Assembly (NCBI GenBank): GCA_016209665.1
Contig: JACQVT010000064.1
Span: 1 to 7,267 of the forward strand
Length of the DNA: 7,267 nt
Origin: Planctomycetota bacterium
Lineage (GTDB): Bacteria > Planctomycetota > Phycisphaerae > UBA1845 > PWPN01
Direction: 5' to 3'
The stretch's first letter is position 1, and every line of letters starts with the position of its first letter. Below the pieces are notes generated by a model, which made no database searches, was not told the DNA's origin, and worked only from the letters and a program-made list of their open reading frames with translations. Of this stretch, positions 1 through 6,303 are shown piece by piece. Position numbers and translations under genes: made by a program.

Positions 1-288
1 GTCTGCGGCCCGTTCGACAACGACCTGGACGGTCAGCGGGACAGCTTTGCCTGGCACAAGTACAGCATGGTCCCCCAGACCGGCGGGTTCGAACTACTGG
101 GCGGCTTCCTCGAGGCGGACGTCGTGGACGCCGCCGGCCTCGGGATCGACAGCCAGGGGCACGCCTGGTTCGTCGTGCTCCGCGACACCAGCGGCGACGG
201 CGTGGGGGATGTCTGGCAGTGCAAACAGTACCACGGCACGACCGGCGCATTACTGGCCGGCTTCGACCTGGACAACCGCTTCGTGCGG
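1..288 (+). repeat. End of a first six-unit module (units 5 and 6) in gene 1
   Basis: Codons 1 to about 40 (CGPFDNDLDGQRDSF onward) match unit 5 of the other modules. From position 121 (VVDAAGLGIDSQGHAWFVVL) the sequence matches unit 6. The closing residues (LDNRFV) match the end of the second module in the same protein (LDPRFV). The gene therefore carries at least two tandem modules; units 1-4 of this one would lie upstream of the window. Confidence 0.75.
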
Positions 289-1575
289 CCGGGCTCGGGC
301 CAGTCGGTTCAGTACGCAATCTCGCTGACGGGTTCGGCTCCGCCGGCCAAAGTGGTCGGCGTGGGCATCGAGCCTGACCGGGACGAGCCCTGGGTGCTCG
401 GTTGGCTGGACAGCGACAATAACGGCGTGGGCGATCGCTGGGAGGCGCAACGCTATACCGTCGCGACGGGAACGGTCAATCTCTCCGGCACGCTTTCGTC
501 CGACCTGATCGACGTGGTCGGCGGCACCGGCGTGGGCCTGTTGGAGCCGCAGCGCCCGCGGCACTGGCTGGCCGGTACGCTGGACAGCGATCTGAACACT
601 CAGTCGGACACCTTCTACGCCGAACGAATGGACCTGCTGAACCCAACCTGGCCCAGCGGCGACATCAGCTTCCATCTCGACGCCGCCCTGGGCAGCCTCA
701 ACCGCAACGGCGGCTACGACTCACAGGGCCGGTTTTGGACCGTAGGGCAACTGGCCAGCGGCCCCAACACGGGCCGGTTCAAGTGCGCGCGCTACAACCC
801 GGGCACCCAGACGGAAGATCTGGGCTACCTGGCCGACGCTGATTTCATCTCCAATGTCCAGGGTGTGGGCCTGCAGGCCGGCACCGACCAGCTCTTCATC
901 GTGGGCAAGAAGGCGGACGGTTTCCACGTGCAGCGCTACGACAACGGAACCGGGCTGCCGAACTTCAATGTCGTGCTCGACCCCAAGTTCCTGGATGCCC
1001 GCGGCGTCGGCGTGACTAACGATGGCACGCAGGTCTGGGTGGTCGGAGCGTACGATTCCGACGCGAACGGCCAGCGCGACGAGTTCCGGTTCGTCCGCCA
1101 TGACACGACGAGCGGGACCCAAACGCTGTCCAACGCCATCCAAAAGGTTGATACCGTGGACATCAGCGGGGTCGGCATCGACCAGAACGGCCACGCTTGG
1201 TTCGTGCTTCTGCGGGACCGGGACAGCGACGGCGCCGGCGACCTATGGGAATGCCAGCAAGAGAGCGGCGTTGACGGGGCTGAACTCACCGGCTTCCAGC
1301 TCGATCCGAGATTCGTGCTGCCGCCGCCGGCGCCACCCAGCAAACCCGGTGACCTGGACAACGACGGAGATGTCGATGGCTTCGACATCCAGCAGTTCGA
1401 AGCCTGCGGGACGGGCCCGGGCGTTCTCGGTCCGCCGGCTTCGGGTTGCCCTGCGGCCCTCTTTAACCGGGCGGATTTCGATGGCGACCAGGATGCGGAT
1501 GGGGTCGACTTCGCTTTCATGCAGCGTTGCATCAGCGGCAGCGGGATCCCATCGGATCCGGACTGTGCCGACTGA
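1..1575 (+). CDS. Secreted repeat (putative beta-propeller) protein with dockerin-like C-terminus, 5' partial
   Basis: The reading frame is open from the first base, so the gene begins upstream; the ATG at 67 is internal, because residues 1-22 already match the fifth repeat unit. The visible 524 residues hold, in order: units 5 and 6 of a first six-unit module (codons 1 to about 96), a linker of about 20 residues, a complete six-unit module (codons 117 to about 440), a proline-rich linker (PPPAPPSKP) and a dockerin-like domain (codons 451-524). Units read like G-V-G-x-D-x-x-G-x-x-W-x-V-G followed by an Asp-rich loop and R-Y. The dockerin-like part has two EF-hand-type loops (DLDNDGDVDGFD and DFDGDQDADGVD) and four cysteines. 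The N-terminal signal is not visible, so export is inferred from the domain types and the two downstream paralogues. The biochemical role is unknown; binding or scaffolding is the likeliest guess. The coding call is firm, the function is not. Confidence 0.9.
   Translation, partial: VCGPFDNDLDGQRDSFAWHKYSMVPQTGGFELLGGFLEADVVDAAGLGIDSQGHAWFVVLRDTSGDGVGDVWQCKQYHGTTGALLAGFDLDNRFVRPGSGQSVQYAISLTGSAPPAKVVGVGIEPDRDEPWVLGWLDSDNNGVGDRWEAQRYTVATGTVNLSGTLSSDLIDVVGGTGVGLLEPQRPRHWLAGTLDSDLNTQSDTFYAERMDLLNPTWPSGDISFHLDAALGSLNRNGGYDSQGRFWTVGQLASGPNTGRFKCARYNPGTQTEDLGYLADADFISNVQGVGLQAGTDQLFIVGKKADGFHVQRYDNGTGLPNFNVVLDPKFLDARGVGVTNDGTQVWVVGAYDSDANGQRDEFRFVRHDTTSGTQTLSNAIQKVDTVDISGVGIDQNGHAWFVLLRDRDSDGAGDLWECQQESGVDGAELTGFQLDPRFVLPPPAPPSKPGDLDNDGDVDGFDIQQFEACGTGPGVLGPPASGCPAALFNRADFDGDQDADGVDFAFMQRCISGSGIPSDPDCAD
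349..1320 (+). repeat. Complete six-unit putative beta-propeller module in gene 1
   Basis: Units start near 349 (KVVGVGIEP), 502 (DLIDVVGGTGVG), 694 (SLNRNGGYDSQG), 847 (ISNVQGVGL), 991 (LDARGVGV) and 1153 (TVDISGVGID). Units 1, 2, 5 and 6 contain Asp/Asn-rich loops (for example DSDNNGVGD and DRDSDGAGD). Units 3 and 4 have shorter loops without that pattern. Unit boundaries were set by eye and may shift by a few residues. Confidence 0.75.
1351..1572 (+). other. Dockerin-like EF-hand pair with four cysteines (gene 1 C-terminus)
   Basis: Two 12-residue calcium-loop motifs, beginning GDLDNDGDVDG and ADFDGDQDADG, are each followed by a short helix-like stretch (IQQFEAC, FAFMQRC). Each half also has a cysteine after its helix and another 11 or more residues later. 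Duplicated EF-hand half-sites are the hallmark of type I dockerins, but the cysteine pairs are not typical of cellulosomal dockerins. No cohesin is visible in the window. Confidence 0.8.
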
Positions 1576-1647
1576 TCGATTGAAGGGAGCGTATTCGTCA
1601 TGTCAAGCCGAATGCGACTACTCACGTCTAGCCCGTCTTCGACGGGG

Positions 1648-1655
1648 AAAGGAGG
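1648..1655 (+). promoter_or_regulatory. Shine-Dalgarno site of the PEP-CTERM gene
   Basis: AAAGGAGG ends 7 bases before the ATG at 1663 and decides that start. A second, weaker site (AAGGGAG, 1583-1589) lies 10 bases before an in-frame ATG at 1600. That start would add 21 polar residues ahead of the signal peptide and is less likely. Confidence 0.7.
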
Positions 1656-1662
1656 CAATGTG

Positions 1663-2880
1663 ATGAGAGGCAAACTGGTAACACTGCTGGCGGCGCTGGT
1701 GCTGCTGGCCGGACTGGCGGCCGAGACGGTCGCGGTCCCGATGGTCAACAAGGTGGTGGGCGTCGGCGTGGATGACAGCGGCCGGCCTTGGGTGGCCGGC
1801 AGCTTCGACATCAACAGCGACCGCGCAGCGGACCGCTGGCAGATGACCCGCTACACCAGTTCGGGAGCCGAGGACACCGGCTTCAATCCGGATCCCGTCG
1901 GCCACTTCCTCGACATCGTTGGCGGCGGGGGCGTCGATCACAGCAGCACCGGCTTTAACGGTCATCCGTGGATGATGGGGGCGCGCGACACCACCGGCGA
2001 TGGCGTGCGGGAGGACTTCACCGCCCGCCGATACGATCCGGCCACCGGGGCGGATGAACTGGGCTTCCAGATCGATCACCCCGTGCTCGGCGCACCGTAC
2101 GGCAGCCTGACCCGGGGCGGTGGCGTGCACAACGACAACACCGTTAATGGCAACGATCCGTGGATCGTCGGGGCGCGGAGGGACGACTTGCCGAACCGTC
2201 CCGGACAAGGAACGGTGACTCGTCACAACACGGAAACGGGAGAGGCTATCTTCGGGTTCCTTCTCCTCGACGAGAACCTCAACGATGACTGGGTCTCCTA
2301 CCAGGGCGTAGGCGCGGGCAACCTCGTCGGCCAGCCGGTCAGCAGTTCCATGCCCTACCTCTTCGTGACCGGGACGCTTACCAACGGGAAGGAGGTCATG
2401 CGGATCTACGACATCACCAGCACGGGTGCCCGGATCGGCGACTGGGAGCTGGATTTCGGGGCCGATCGGTTCCTGGACGCTCGAGGCGTGGGCGTGGATC
2501 CGCGCAACGGCCAGCCCTGGGCGGTGGGAGCGTTCGACTCCAACACGGACGGCCAGCGGGATGGCTTCGCCTCGCGGCGGTACGACCCGGGTACCGGAAC
2601 CGAGAACCTGGGGTTCCTATTGAGTTCTTCCCTGGGAGACATTCTGGACGTCGACGGCATCGGCGTGGACCCCGACGGGCGGCCGTGGTACGTGGTCCTG
2701 CTGGACGTCAACGGCAACGGCTCGCCGGACCGCTGGGCCATTCAGCGCTACTCGCTGACCAGCGGTCTGCCGGAGGTCGATTCGCCGATCGACTCGCGGT
2801 TCACGTTCGTGCCGGAGCCGGCCAGCCTGCTCCTGCTCGCCGCGGGCGGACTCATGCTTTGCCGGAGACGGTCCCGGTAG
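1663..2880 (+). CDS. PEP-CTERM surface protein with six-unit putative beta-propeller
   Basis: This 405-residue protein has a signal peptide (residues 1 to about 24: MRGKL, hydrophobic core, then TVA before the likely cut). One six-unit module runs from residue 30 to about 382. It ends in a PEP-CTERM tail: PEP at 384-386, a hydrophobic segment and a basic end (RRRSR). PEP-CTERM proteins are exported, recognised by an exosortase, and kept at or released from the cell surface. Almost the whole mature protein is the repeat module, so its job is probably structural or binding. No catalytic motif was found. The start at 1663 is chosen for its strong ribosome-binding site and because it gives a normal signal peptide. 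The gene sits 87 bases after gene 1 and 109 bases before gene 3, both of which carry the same module with a different C-terminus. The specific function is unknown. Confidence 0.93.
   Translation: MRGKLVTLLAALVLLAGLAAETVAVPMVNKVVGVGVDDSGRPWVAGSFDINSDRAADRWQMTRYTSSGAEDTGFNPDPVGHFLDIVGGGGVDHSSTGFNGHPWMMGARDTTGDGVREDFTARRYDPATGADELGFQIDHPVLGAPYGSLTRGGGVHNDNTVNGNDPWIVGARRDDLPNRPGQGTVTRHNTETGEAIFGFLLLDENLNDDWVSYQGVGAGNLVGQPVSSSMPYLFVTGTLTNGKEVMRIYDITSTGARIGDWELDFGADRFLDARGVGVDPRNGQPWAVGAFDSNTDGQRDGFASRRYDPGTGTENLGFLLSSSLGDILDVDGIGVDPDGRPWYVVLLDVNGNGSPDRWAIQRYSLTSGLPEVDSPIDSRFTFVPEPASLLLLAAGGLMLCRRRSR
1750..2808 (+). repeat. Six-unit putative beta-propeller module in the PEP-CTERM protein
   Basis: Units start near 1750 (KVVGVGVDD), 1909 (LDIVGGGGVD), 2104 (SLTRGGGVH), 2293 (VSYQGVGAG), 2473 (LDARGVGVD) and 2641 (ILDVDGIGVD). 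Units 1, 2, 5 and 6 carry Asp-rich loops such as DTTGDGVRED, DSNTDGQRD and DVNGNGSPD. Units 3 and 4 lack them. Unit 5 opens with the same LDARGVGV string as unit 5 of gene 1. Confidence 0.8.
2809..2877 (+). other. PEP-CTERM sorting signal
   Basis: The last 23 residues start VPEPASLLLLAAGG and end in CRRRSR. They have the three canonical parts in order: the Pro-Glu-Pro motif, a single hydrophobic helix and an arginine cluster at the extreme C-terminus. This implies an exosortase elsewhere in the genome. Confidence 0.93.
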
Positions 2881-2943
2881 ACGGCCGCCGGGCGGACTGG
2901 ACAGGTGAATGGAGGCACGCAACGAACGCAGAGGGGGGAACGT

Positions 2944-2979
2944 ATGTGTTTTGCGCAGCCTCCGCTTCTTTACGCCTAG
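2944..2979 (+). promoter_or_regulatory. Possible 11-codon leader ORF upstream of gene 3
   Basis: The best ribosome-binding-like sequence in the 2881-2989 gap (GAGGGGGG, 2931-2938) sits 5 bases before an ATG at 2944. That ATG opens a frame of only 11 codons (MCFAQPPLLYA) ending in TAG at 2977-2979, 10 bases before the likely start of gene 3. It could be a translationally coupled leader. The G-run could instead serve an in-frame TTG at 2951, or the short ORF could be chance. Confidence 0.2.
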
Positions 2980-2989
2980 AGAACGCGAC

Positions 2990-5452
2990 ATGAGTTTTAG
3001 TTTTGTGCTGTATCGGGTCAGACTGGTGCTCTTCTGTGGTGTTCTGCTCTCAGGGGAGATGGGCCTGGCGCAGATCCCGGGCCTGAGCGAGGCTCTGGAT
3101 CGGACGATGGTGCAAGGAACGGTGATCGACGTTCCCGGACCGCCCTCATCGCTGCGGGACTGCGCCAGGTCGGGCGAGGCGATCTCGGTCGCCGACGCCA
3201 AGCCACTGATGGAGAGCCGCAAGGGCTCGGGCAGCGTCTACGCTTCCGTTCGTCCCAACTGGCAGACGGTGCAGAACCCGTCTGTCAGTCTCGCCCAGAT
3301 CCGGTCGCTGGTGCAGCAGGCCTACAATCAGCACGTCATGAGCCGGGTGAGCACGCCTGCCGTCACCAGCATCGACGTCCAGTACCTCACGCTGGTCTAT
3401 CCGGCCAATTACTACGGGAACCCCGAACCGATCACCGTTCGGGTGAAGCGCCTGGCCCTTCAGGCTCCCGGTCGAACGCTGGTTGCCTACTTTGCCAACT
3501 ACGATCGGGTCGAACCGGCCAGGAAGGAGATCATATTCCACGTCAACGGACATTTCGGACAGAACCCCTCGCGGCTCGGGCTGGGTCTGGAACAGAACGG
3601 CGGCTACAGCGGGGCGGCCACTGCCAAGATCGCCATGCAGTACCTGCCCCTGATCACCTATGACGACCACAACGTGGGCGAGAGCAGCCCGGCCCCCGAC
3701 AGCCTGCCCCGGACGCTTGAGAACCTGCAAATGATGGACCGGACGCTGCTGGTCCACTTCGATCGCGTCGACGGCATCGGACTCTCCGGCGGCACGGAGC
3801 GGTTGTATCACTTCATGTGCTTTTTCGAGTGCAGGATGGCCTCCGTCTACTACGGGGGATGGGCGGTGCCGGGATGGACCGCGCTGGACAGCGCACTGGC
3901 CCCCGACAGCCCCTTCGGCCGCAACATGGATACCTACGACGAGGAATTCCTTCGCTACTTCCAGCACGCCGACCTGACCTTGGTAGGTATGGGGCGAGGC
4001 GTGAGAACCGCCTACAGCCACAATCAAAGGGAGGGGGGCAGCTCCAAATACGGTTTGTGGGAGGAGCAGGTCCCGACCCAGCGGCAGTACGTCGTGGATG
4101 CTTTTGAGAACGGCGGCGACGACCCGGACTGCAATGGCATCTCCAACGACGGCCGTAACCTCTGCCATGAGTACGATCTGCCCCACTTCTTCGACTGGCT
4201 CCGACGCGGGCGTCTCGGCAACCGCTCTCGGGTCGTGGGTGTTGGCGTCGATCCGGCCAACGACGAGCCGTGGGTCGCCGGCCGGCTCGACGTCACCGGC
4301 GATGGCGTGGGCGACCGCTGGCAGATGACTCGGTATGCCACCTCCGGAGCCGAAGCGGTGGGCTTCAACCCCGATCCCCCGGGCAAATACGTGGACATGG
4401 TTGGTGGCGGAGGCGTCAGTCTGGACCCGGCGGGTCAGCCGTGGCTGTGCGGCTCCTACGACGCGGACGGCGATGGCATCGCCGACCGGTTCCAGGCCGA
4501 CCGTTTTAGCCCCGCGACAGGCGCTTCGACGGCGGGTTTCACCTTGAACGATGTGCCGTTCTATCGCGTGAGCCGGGCGGCCGGCTTGGATGCCGGCCAT
4601 ACGCCGAACTTCCCCTGGTTCATCGGCGAACTAGGCGGAGGCTCGTACCCCAGCCGCAAGCAGGCTGCAAAGTTCAACCCTGCTACCGGTGTGGCGGCGC
4701 TCGGTTTCCTGTTCGACGCCGCTTTCTCGTCGGCTGAGGGCATCGGTGGGCGCGACCCTCCCGGCGGTGGTAGTCCGAACGAACTACTCATCGTCGGTCC
4801 GACGGGCTTGGCCCGGTACTCGATCTACCGGCTGAACGCTGCGACCGGTGCCGTGTTCTCCAGTTTCCAGTTGCCGGCAGGTTTCCTGGATGGGCGCGGC
4901 GTCGGCCTCGACCCCGGCACAGGCCAGTGCTGGATCGTCGGACCCTTCGACTCGAACCAGGATGGCGCGCGGGACGAATTCACGGCCCGGCGCTACGACG
5001 CGGCCACGGGAAGCCAGGCGATGAGTCTGTCTCTCGAGACTGGCATCGTGGACGCCAGCGGCGTTGGGGTGGATGGCAGCGGCCGTCCCTGGCTCCTGGT
5101 CCTCGTGGACCAGGACGGTGATGGAGCCGGCGACCGCTGGGCGCTGCGGCGCTACAATCCTTCGACCGGGCAGGCGGATGCAGCCTTTCCCATCGACGCG
5201 AGGTATGTCGTCCCAAAACTCAGCCCCGTCGCCGTCCGCCCGCCAGCGGACCTGGACGGTGACGGGGATGTAGACGGCACGGACGTACTCCTCTTTGCGT
5301 CGTGCCTCTCCGGCGCGGGCATCCCACCGGTTCCGGATTGCGCAAACCGGGATTTCGATCAGGATTCGGACGTGGACCAGACGGATTTCAGTGTCCTCCA
5401 GCAATGCCTGAGCGGGGCATTCATCCTTGCCGATCCGGGGTGCACTCAGTGA
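2990..5452 (+). CDS. Secreted alpha/beta-hydrolase-like protein fused to a six-unit module and a dockerin-like domain
   Basis: This 820-residue protein has a signal peptide (residues 1 to about 27, ending GLAQ) and an N-terminal region (about 29-413) that reads like an alpha/beta hydrolase. Supporting signs are strand-rich text leading to HVNGHFGQ (His188, like an oxyanion-hole loop), a G-x-S-x-G elbow GLSGG with Ser266, and a late HEYDLPHFFDWL segment with His393 as candidate catalytic base. The acid residue could not be assigned. The six-unit module follows (414 to about 742), then a dockerin-like domain (754-820). The likely reaction is hydrolysis of an ester or related bond outside the cytoplasm; the substrate is unknown. 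The ATG at 2990 is chosen because it gives a compact signal peptide; its ribosome site is weak (AGAGAA). ATG 2909 or TTG 2951 are in-frame alternatives. The gene ends 14 bases before the dioxygenase start. The coding call is firm and the hydrolase call is moderate. Confidence 0.9.
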   Translation: MSFSFVLYRVRLVLFCGVLLSGEMGLAQIPGLSEALDRTMVQGTVIDVPGPPSSLRDCARSGEAISVADAKPLMESRKGSGSVYASVRPNWQTVQNPSVSLAQIRSLVQQAYNQHVMSRVSTPAVTSIDVQYLTLVYPANYYGNPEPITVRVKRLALQAPGRTLVAYFANYDRVEPARKEIIFHVNGHFGQNPSRLGLGLEQNGGYSGAATAKIAMQYLPLITYDDHNVGESSPAPDSLPRTLENLQMMDRTLLVHFDRVDGIGLSGGTERLYHFMCFFECRMASVYYGGWAVPGWTALDSALAPDSPFGRNMDTYDEEFLRYFQHADLTLVGMGRGVRTAYSHNQREGGSSKYGLWEEQVPTQRQYVVDAFENGGDDPDCNGISNDGRNLCHEYDLPHFFDWLRRGRLGNRSRVVGVGVDPANDEPWVAGRLDVTGDGVGDRWQMTRYATSGAEAVGFNPDPPGKYVDMVGGGGVSLDPAGQPWLCGSYDADGDGIADRFQADRFSPATGASTAGFTLNDVPFYRVSRAAGLDAGHTPNFPWFIGELGGGSYPSRKQAAKFNPATGVAALGFLFDAAFSSAEGIGGRDPPGGGSPNELLIVGPTGLARYSIYRLNAATGAVFSSFQLPAGFLDGRGVGLDPGTGQCWIVGPFDSNQDGARDEFTARRYDAATGSQAMSLSLETGIVDASGVGVDGSGRPWLLVLVDQDGDGAGDRWALRRYNPSTGQADAAFPIDARYVVPKLSPVAVRPPADLDGDGDVDGTDVLLFASCLSGAGIPPVPDCANRDFDQDSDVDQTDFSVLQQCLSGAFILADPGCTQ
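3074..4228 (+). other. Alpha/beta-hydrolase-like region of gene 3
   Basis: The order of elements fits a serine hydrolase fold: a strand and oxyanion-type loop (IIFHVNGHFG), a helix-rich stretch naming LENLQMMDRTLLVHF, the elbow GLSGG (Ser266), then FFECRMASVYYGGW, and finally a His-containing segment before a terminal helix (FFDWLRRG). Residues from 28 to about 170 upstream match nothing I recognise and may be a separate N-terminal part. The family was assigned by motif only. Confidence 0.55.
4229..5215 (+). repeat. Six-unit putative beta-propeller module in gene 3
   Basis: Units start near 4229 (RVVGVGVDP), 4391 (VDMVGGGGVS), 4568 (VSRAAGLDAG), 4727 (SSAEGIGGRD), 4886 (LDGRGVGLD) and 5045 (IVDASGVGVD). 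Units 1, 2, 5 and 6 have loops DVTGDGVGD, DADGDGIAD, DSNQDGARD and DQDGDGAGD; units 3 and 4 do not. Units 1 and 2 are very close to those of the PEP-CTERM protein, both in protein (DRWQMTRY, GFNPDP, MVGGGGV) and in DNA. Confidence 0.8.
5249..5449 (+). other. Dockerin-like EF-hand pair with four cysteines (gene 3 C-terminus)
   Basis: Two calcium-loop motifs (DLDGDGDVDGTD and DFDQDSDVDQTD) are each followed by a helix and a Cys-Leu-Ser-Gly stretch (FASCLSGAG, LQQCLSGAF) and then by a second cysteine (PDC, PGC). The layout matches the C-terminus of gene 1, so both proteins probably use the same attachment partner or fold. Confidence 0.82.
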
Positions 5453-5454
5453 CC

Positions 5455-5460
5455 GGAGAA
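5455..5460 (+). promoter_or_regulatory. Shine-Dalgarno site deciding the dioxygenase start
   Basis: GGAGAA lies just after the stop of gene 3 and 6 bases before an in-frame GTG at 5467. Another in-frame GTG at 5449 overlaps the gene 3 stop (GTGA) and has only GGGG at 5437-5440 ahead of it. The frame stays open back to an ATG at 5302, but that would overlap gene 3 by about 150 bases and adds residues unlike the family. Confidence 0.6.
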
Positions 5461-5466
5461 ATCCAT

Positions 5467-6303
5467 GTGAGTGGATCGCTCAGAGACCATTTCGAGCAGA
5501 GCGGATACGTCGCCCGCTTTCGGATCATGGGCGAATCCCACATGTTTTTTTACCGTCGGGAGTTCGACCGCCTCGAGCAAGAGGCGGGCAAACAGGCCAG
5601 TCAGACCGGTCTGATGAACCTTCACCATCGCCACCCGTGGATCTGGGAGCTTGTGACGCACTCGAACATCACCGACATGGTCGCCACCCTACGGGGCCCG
5701 GATTTATTGCTCTTGGGCACTCATTTCTTCTGTAAGCAGGCCGATTTTAGCGAACACTTTGTCGCCTGGCACCAGGACGTGACGTACTGGGGCCTGGAGC
5801 CACCCAAGGCGCTGACGGTCTGGCTGGCGATCGACGATGCCGACGTGGAGAACGGCTGCATGCGGGTGATTCCCGGCAGCCATCGCGGCCGGCTGCTGCC
5901 GCATGGCACGGCGGAAACCTCCGGCAATCTGCTGAGCGTCAATCAGGAGATACCGCGGCATCTGGTCGAGGAAAGCCGGGCGGTCGATCTTCCCCTCAAG
6001 TCGGGATGGGCGTCGATTCATGACGGCTTGGCCATACACGGCAGCAACCCGAATCGATCGAGCCGCCGGCGCTGCGGTTTGACCATCCGGTTCACCACGC
6101 CGGATGTCCGCCAGGTTTCGGACGTGCCTGGGATGGGCCGCTGGCGCCCCATCCTGGTGCACGGCCAGGACCGCTACGGCCACTTCGAGTTGAGCGCGCC
6201 TCCCGTGGCCGGGGCTGGGGGCATCTGCTCGGCGATGGCGCCCGGCCGTAGCGCTGATTCGGTGGAGATGATCCCAGGAGTGGATTTCTCGGTCTGTTCC
6301 TGA
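5467..6303 (+). CDS. Phytanoyl-CoA dioxygenase (PhyH) family Fe(II)/2-oxoglutarate oxygenase
   Basis: The predicted 278-residue cytoplasmic enzyme should couple oxidation of a substrate to decarboxylation of 2-oxoglutarate, using Fe(II) and O2. The N-terminus (LRDHFEQSGYV) is the usual opening helix of PhyH proteins. Iron ligands are visible as His102 and Asp104 in WHQDVTYWG and His191 in AIHGSNPNRS. Arg202, 11 residues after the distal His, is placed to hold 2-oxoglutarate, matching the His264/Arg275 spacing of human PHYH. NGCMRVIPGSH (around 129-139) is a family core motif. Because the Asp is present, this should be a hydroxylase-type enzyme; SyrB2-like halogenases have Ala there. The substrate is unknown: bacterial members act on many small molecules, and nothing here points to phytanoyl-CoA itself. 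GTG 5467 is preferred over GTG 5449 on ribosome-site grounds. The gene follows gene 3 almost without a gap and precedes a URO-D-family gene by 49 bases, suggesting cotranscription. Confidence 0.93.
   Translation: MSGSLRDHFEQSGYVARFRIMGESHMFFYRREFDRLEQEAGKQASQTGLMNLHHRHPWIWELVTHSNITDMVATLRGPDLLLLGTHFFCKQADFSEHFVAWHQDVTYWGLEPPKALTVWLAIDDADVENGCMRVIPGSHRGRLLPHGTAETSGNLLSVNQEIPRHLVEESRAVDLPLKSGWASIHDGLAIHGSNPNRSSRRRCGLTIRFTTPDVRQVSDVPGMGRWRPILVHGQDRYGHFELSAPPVAGAGGICSAMAPGRSADSVEMIPGVDFSVCS

Noticed and set aside
1600..1662. Earlier in-frame start for the PEP-CTERM gene at 1600
   Set aside because: A fair ribosome site exists, but it would place 21 polar residues before the signal peptide, and ATG 1663 has a better site. 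It remains a minor alternative.
936..1814. Minus-strand frame spanning the gene 1/gene 2 junction
   Set aside because: Its serine/proline-rich composition is typical of an antisense shadow, and it lies over well-supported plus-strand coding sequence and a strong ribosome-binding site.
1612..2980. Apparent similarity between the leaders of genes 2 and 3 (around 1617-1631 and 2965-2979)
   Set aside because: Only about 9 of 15 bases match when aligned by eye, which is too weak to call a shared regulatory element.
3146..4600. Long open frame on the minus strand opposite gene 3
   Set aside because: It is a GC-rich shadow of the plus-strand gene. It has no recognisable domain, while the plus strand shows clear motifs throughout.
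5302..5466. Upstream extension of the dioxygenase frame to an ATG at 5302
   Set aside because: It overlaps the dockerin-coding end of gene 3 by about 150 bases, and the added residues do not resemble the PhyH family. Family similarity begins at LRDHFEQSGY, right after GTG 5467.
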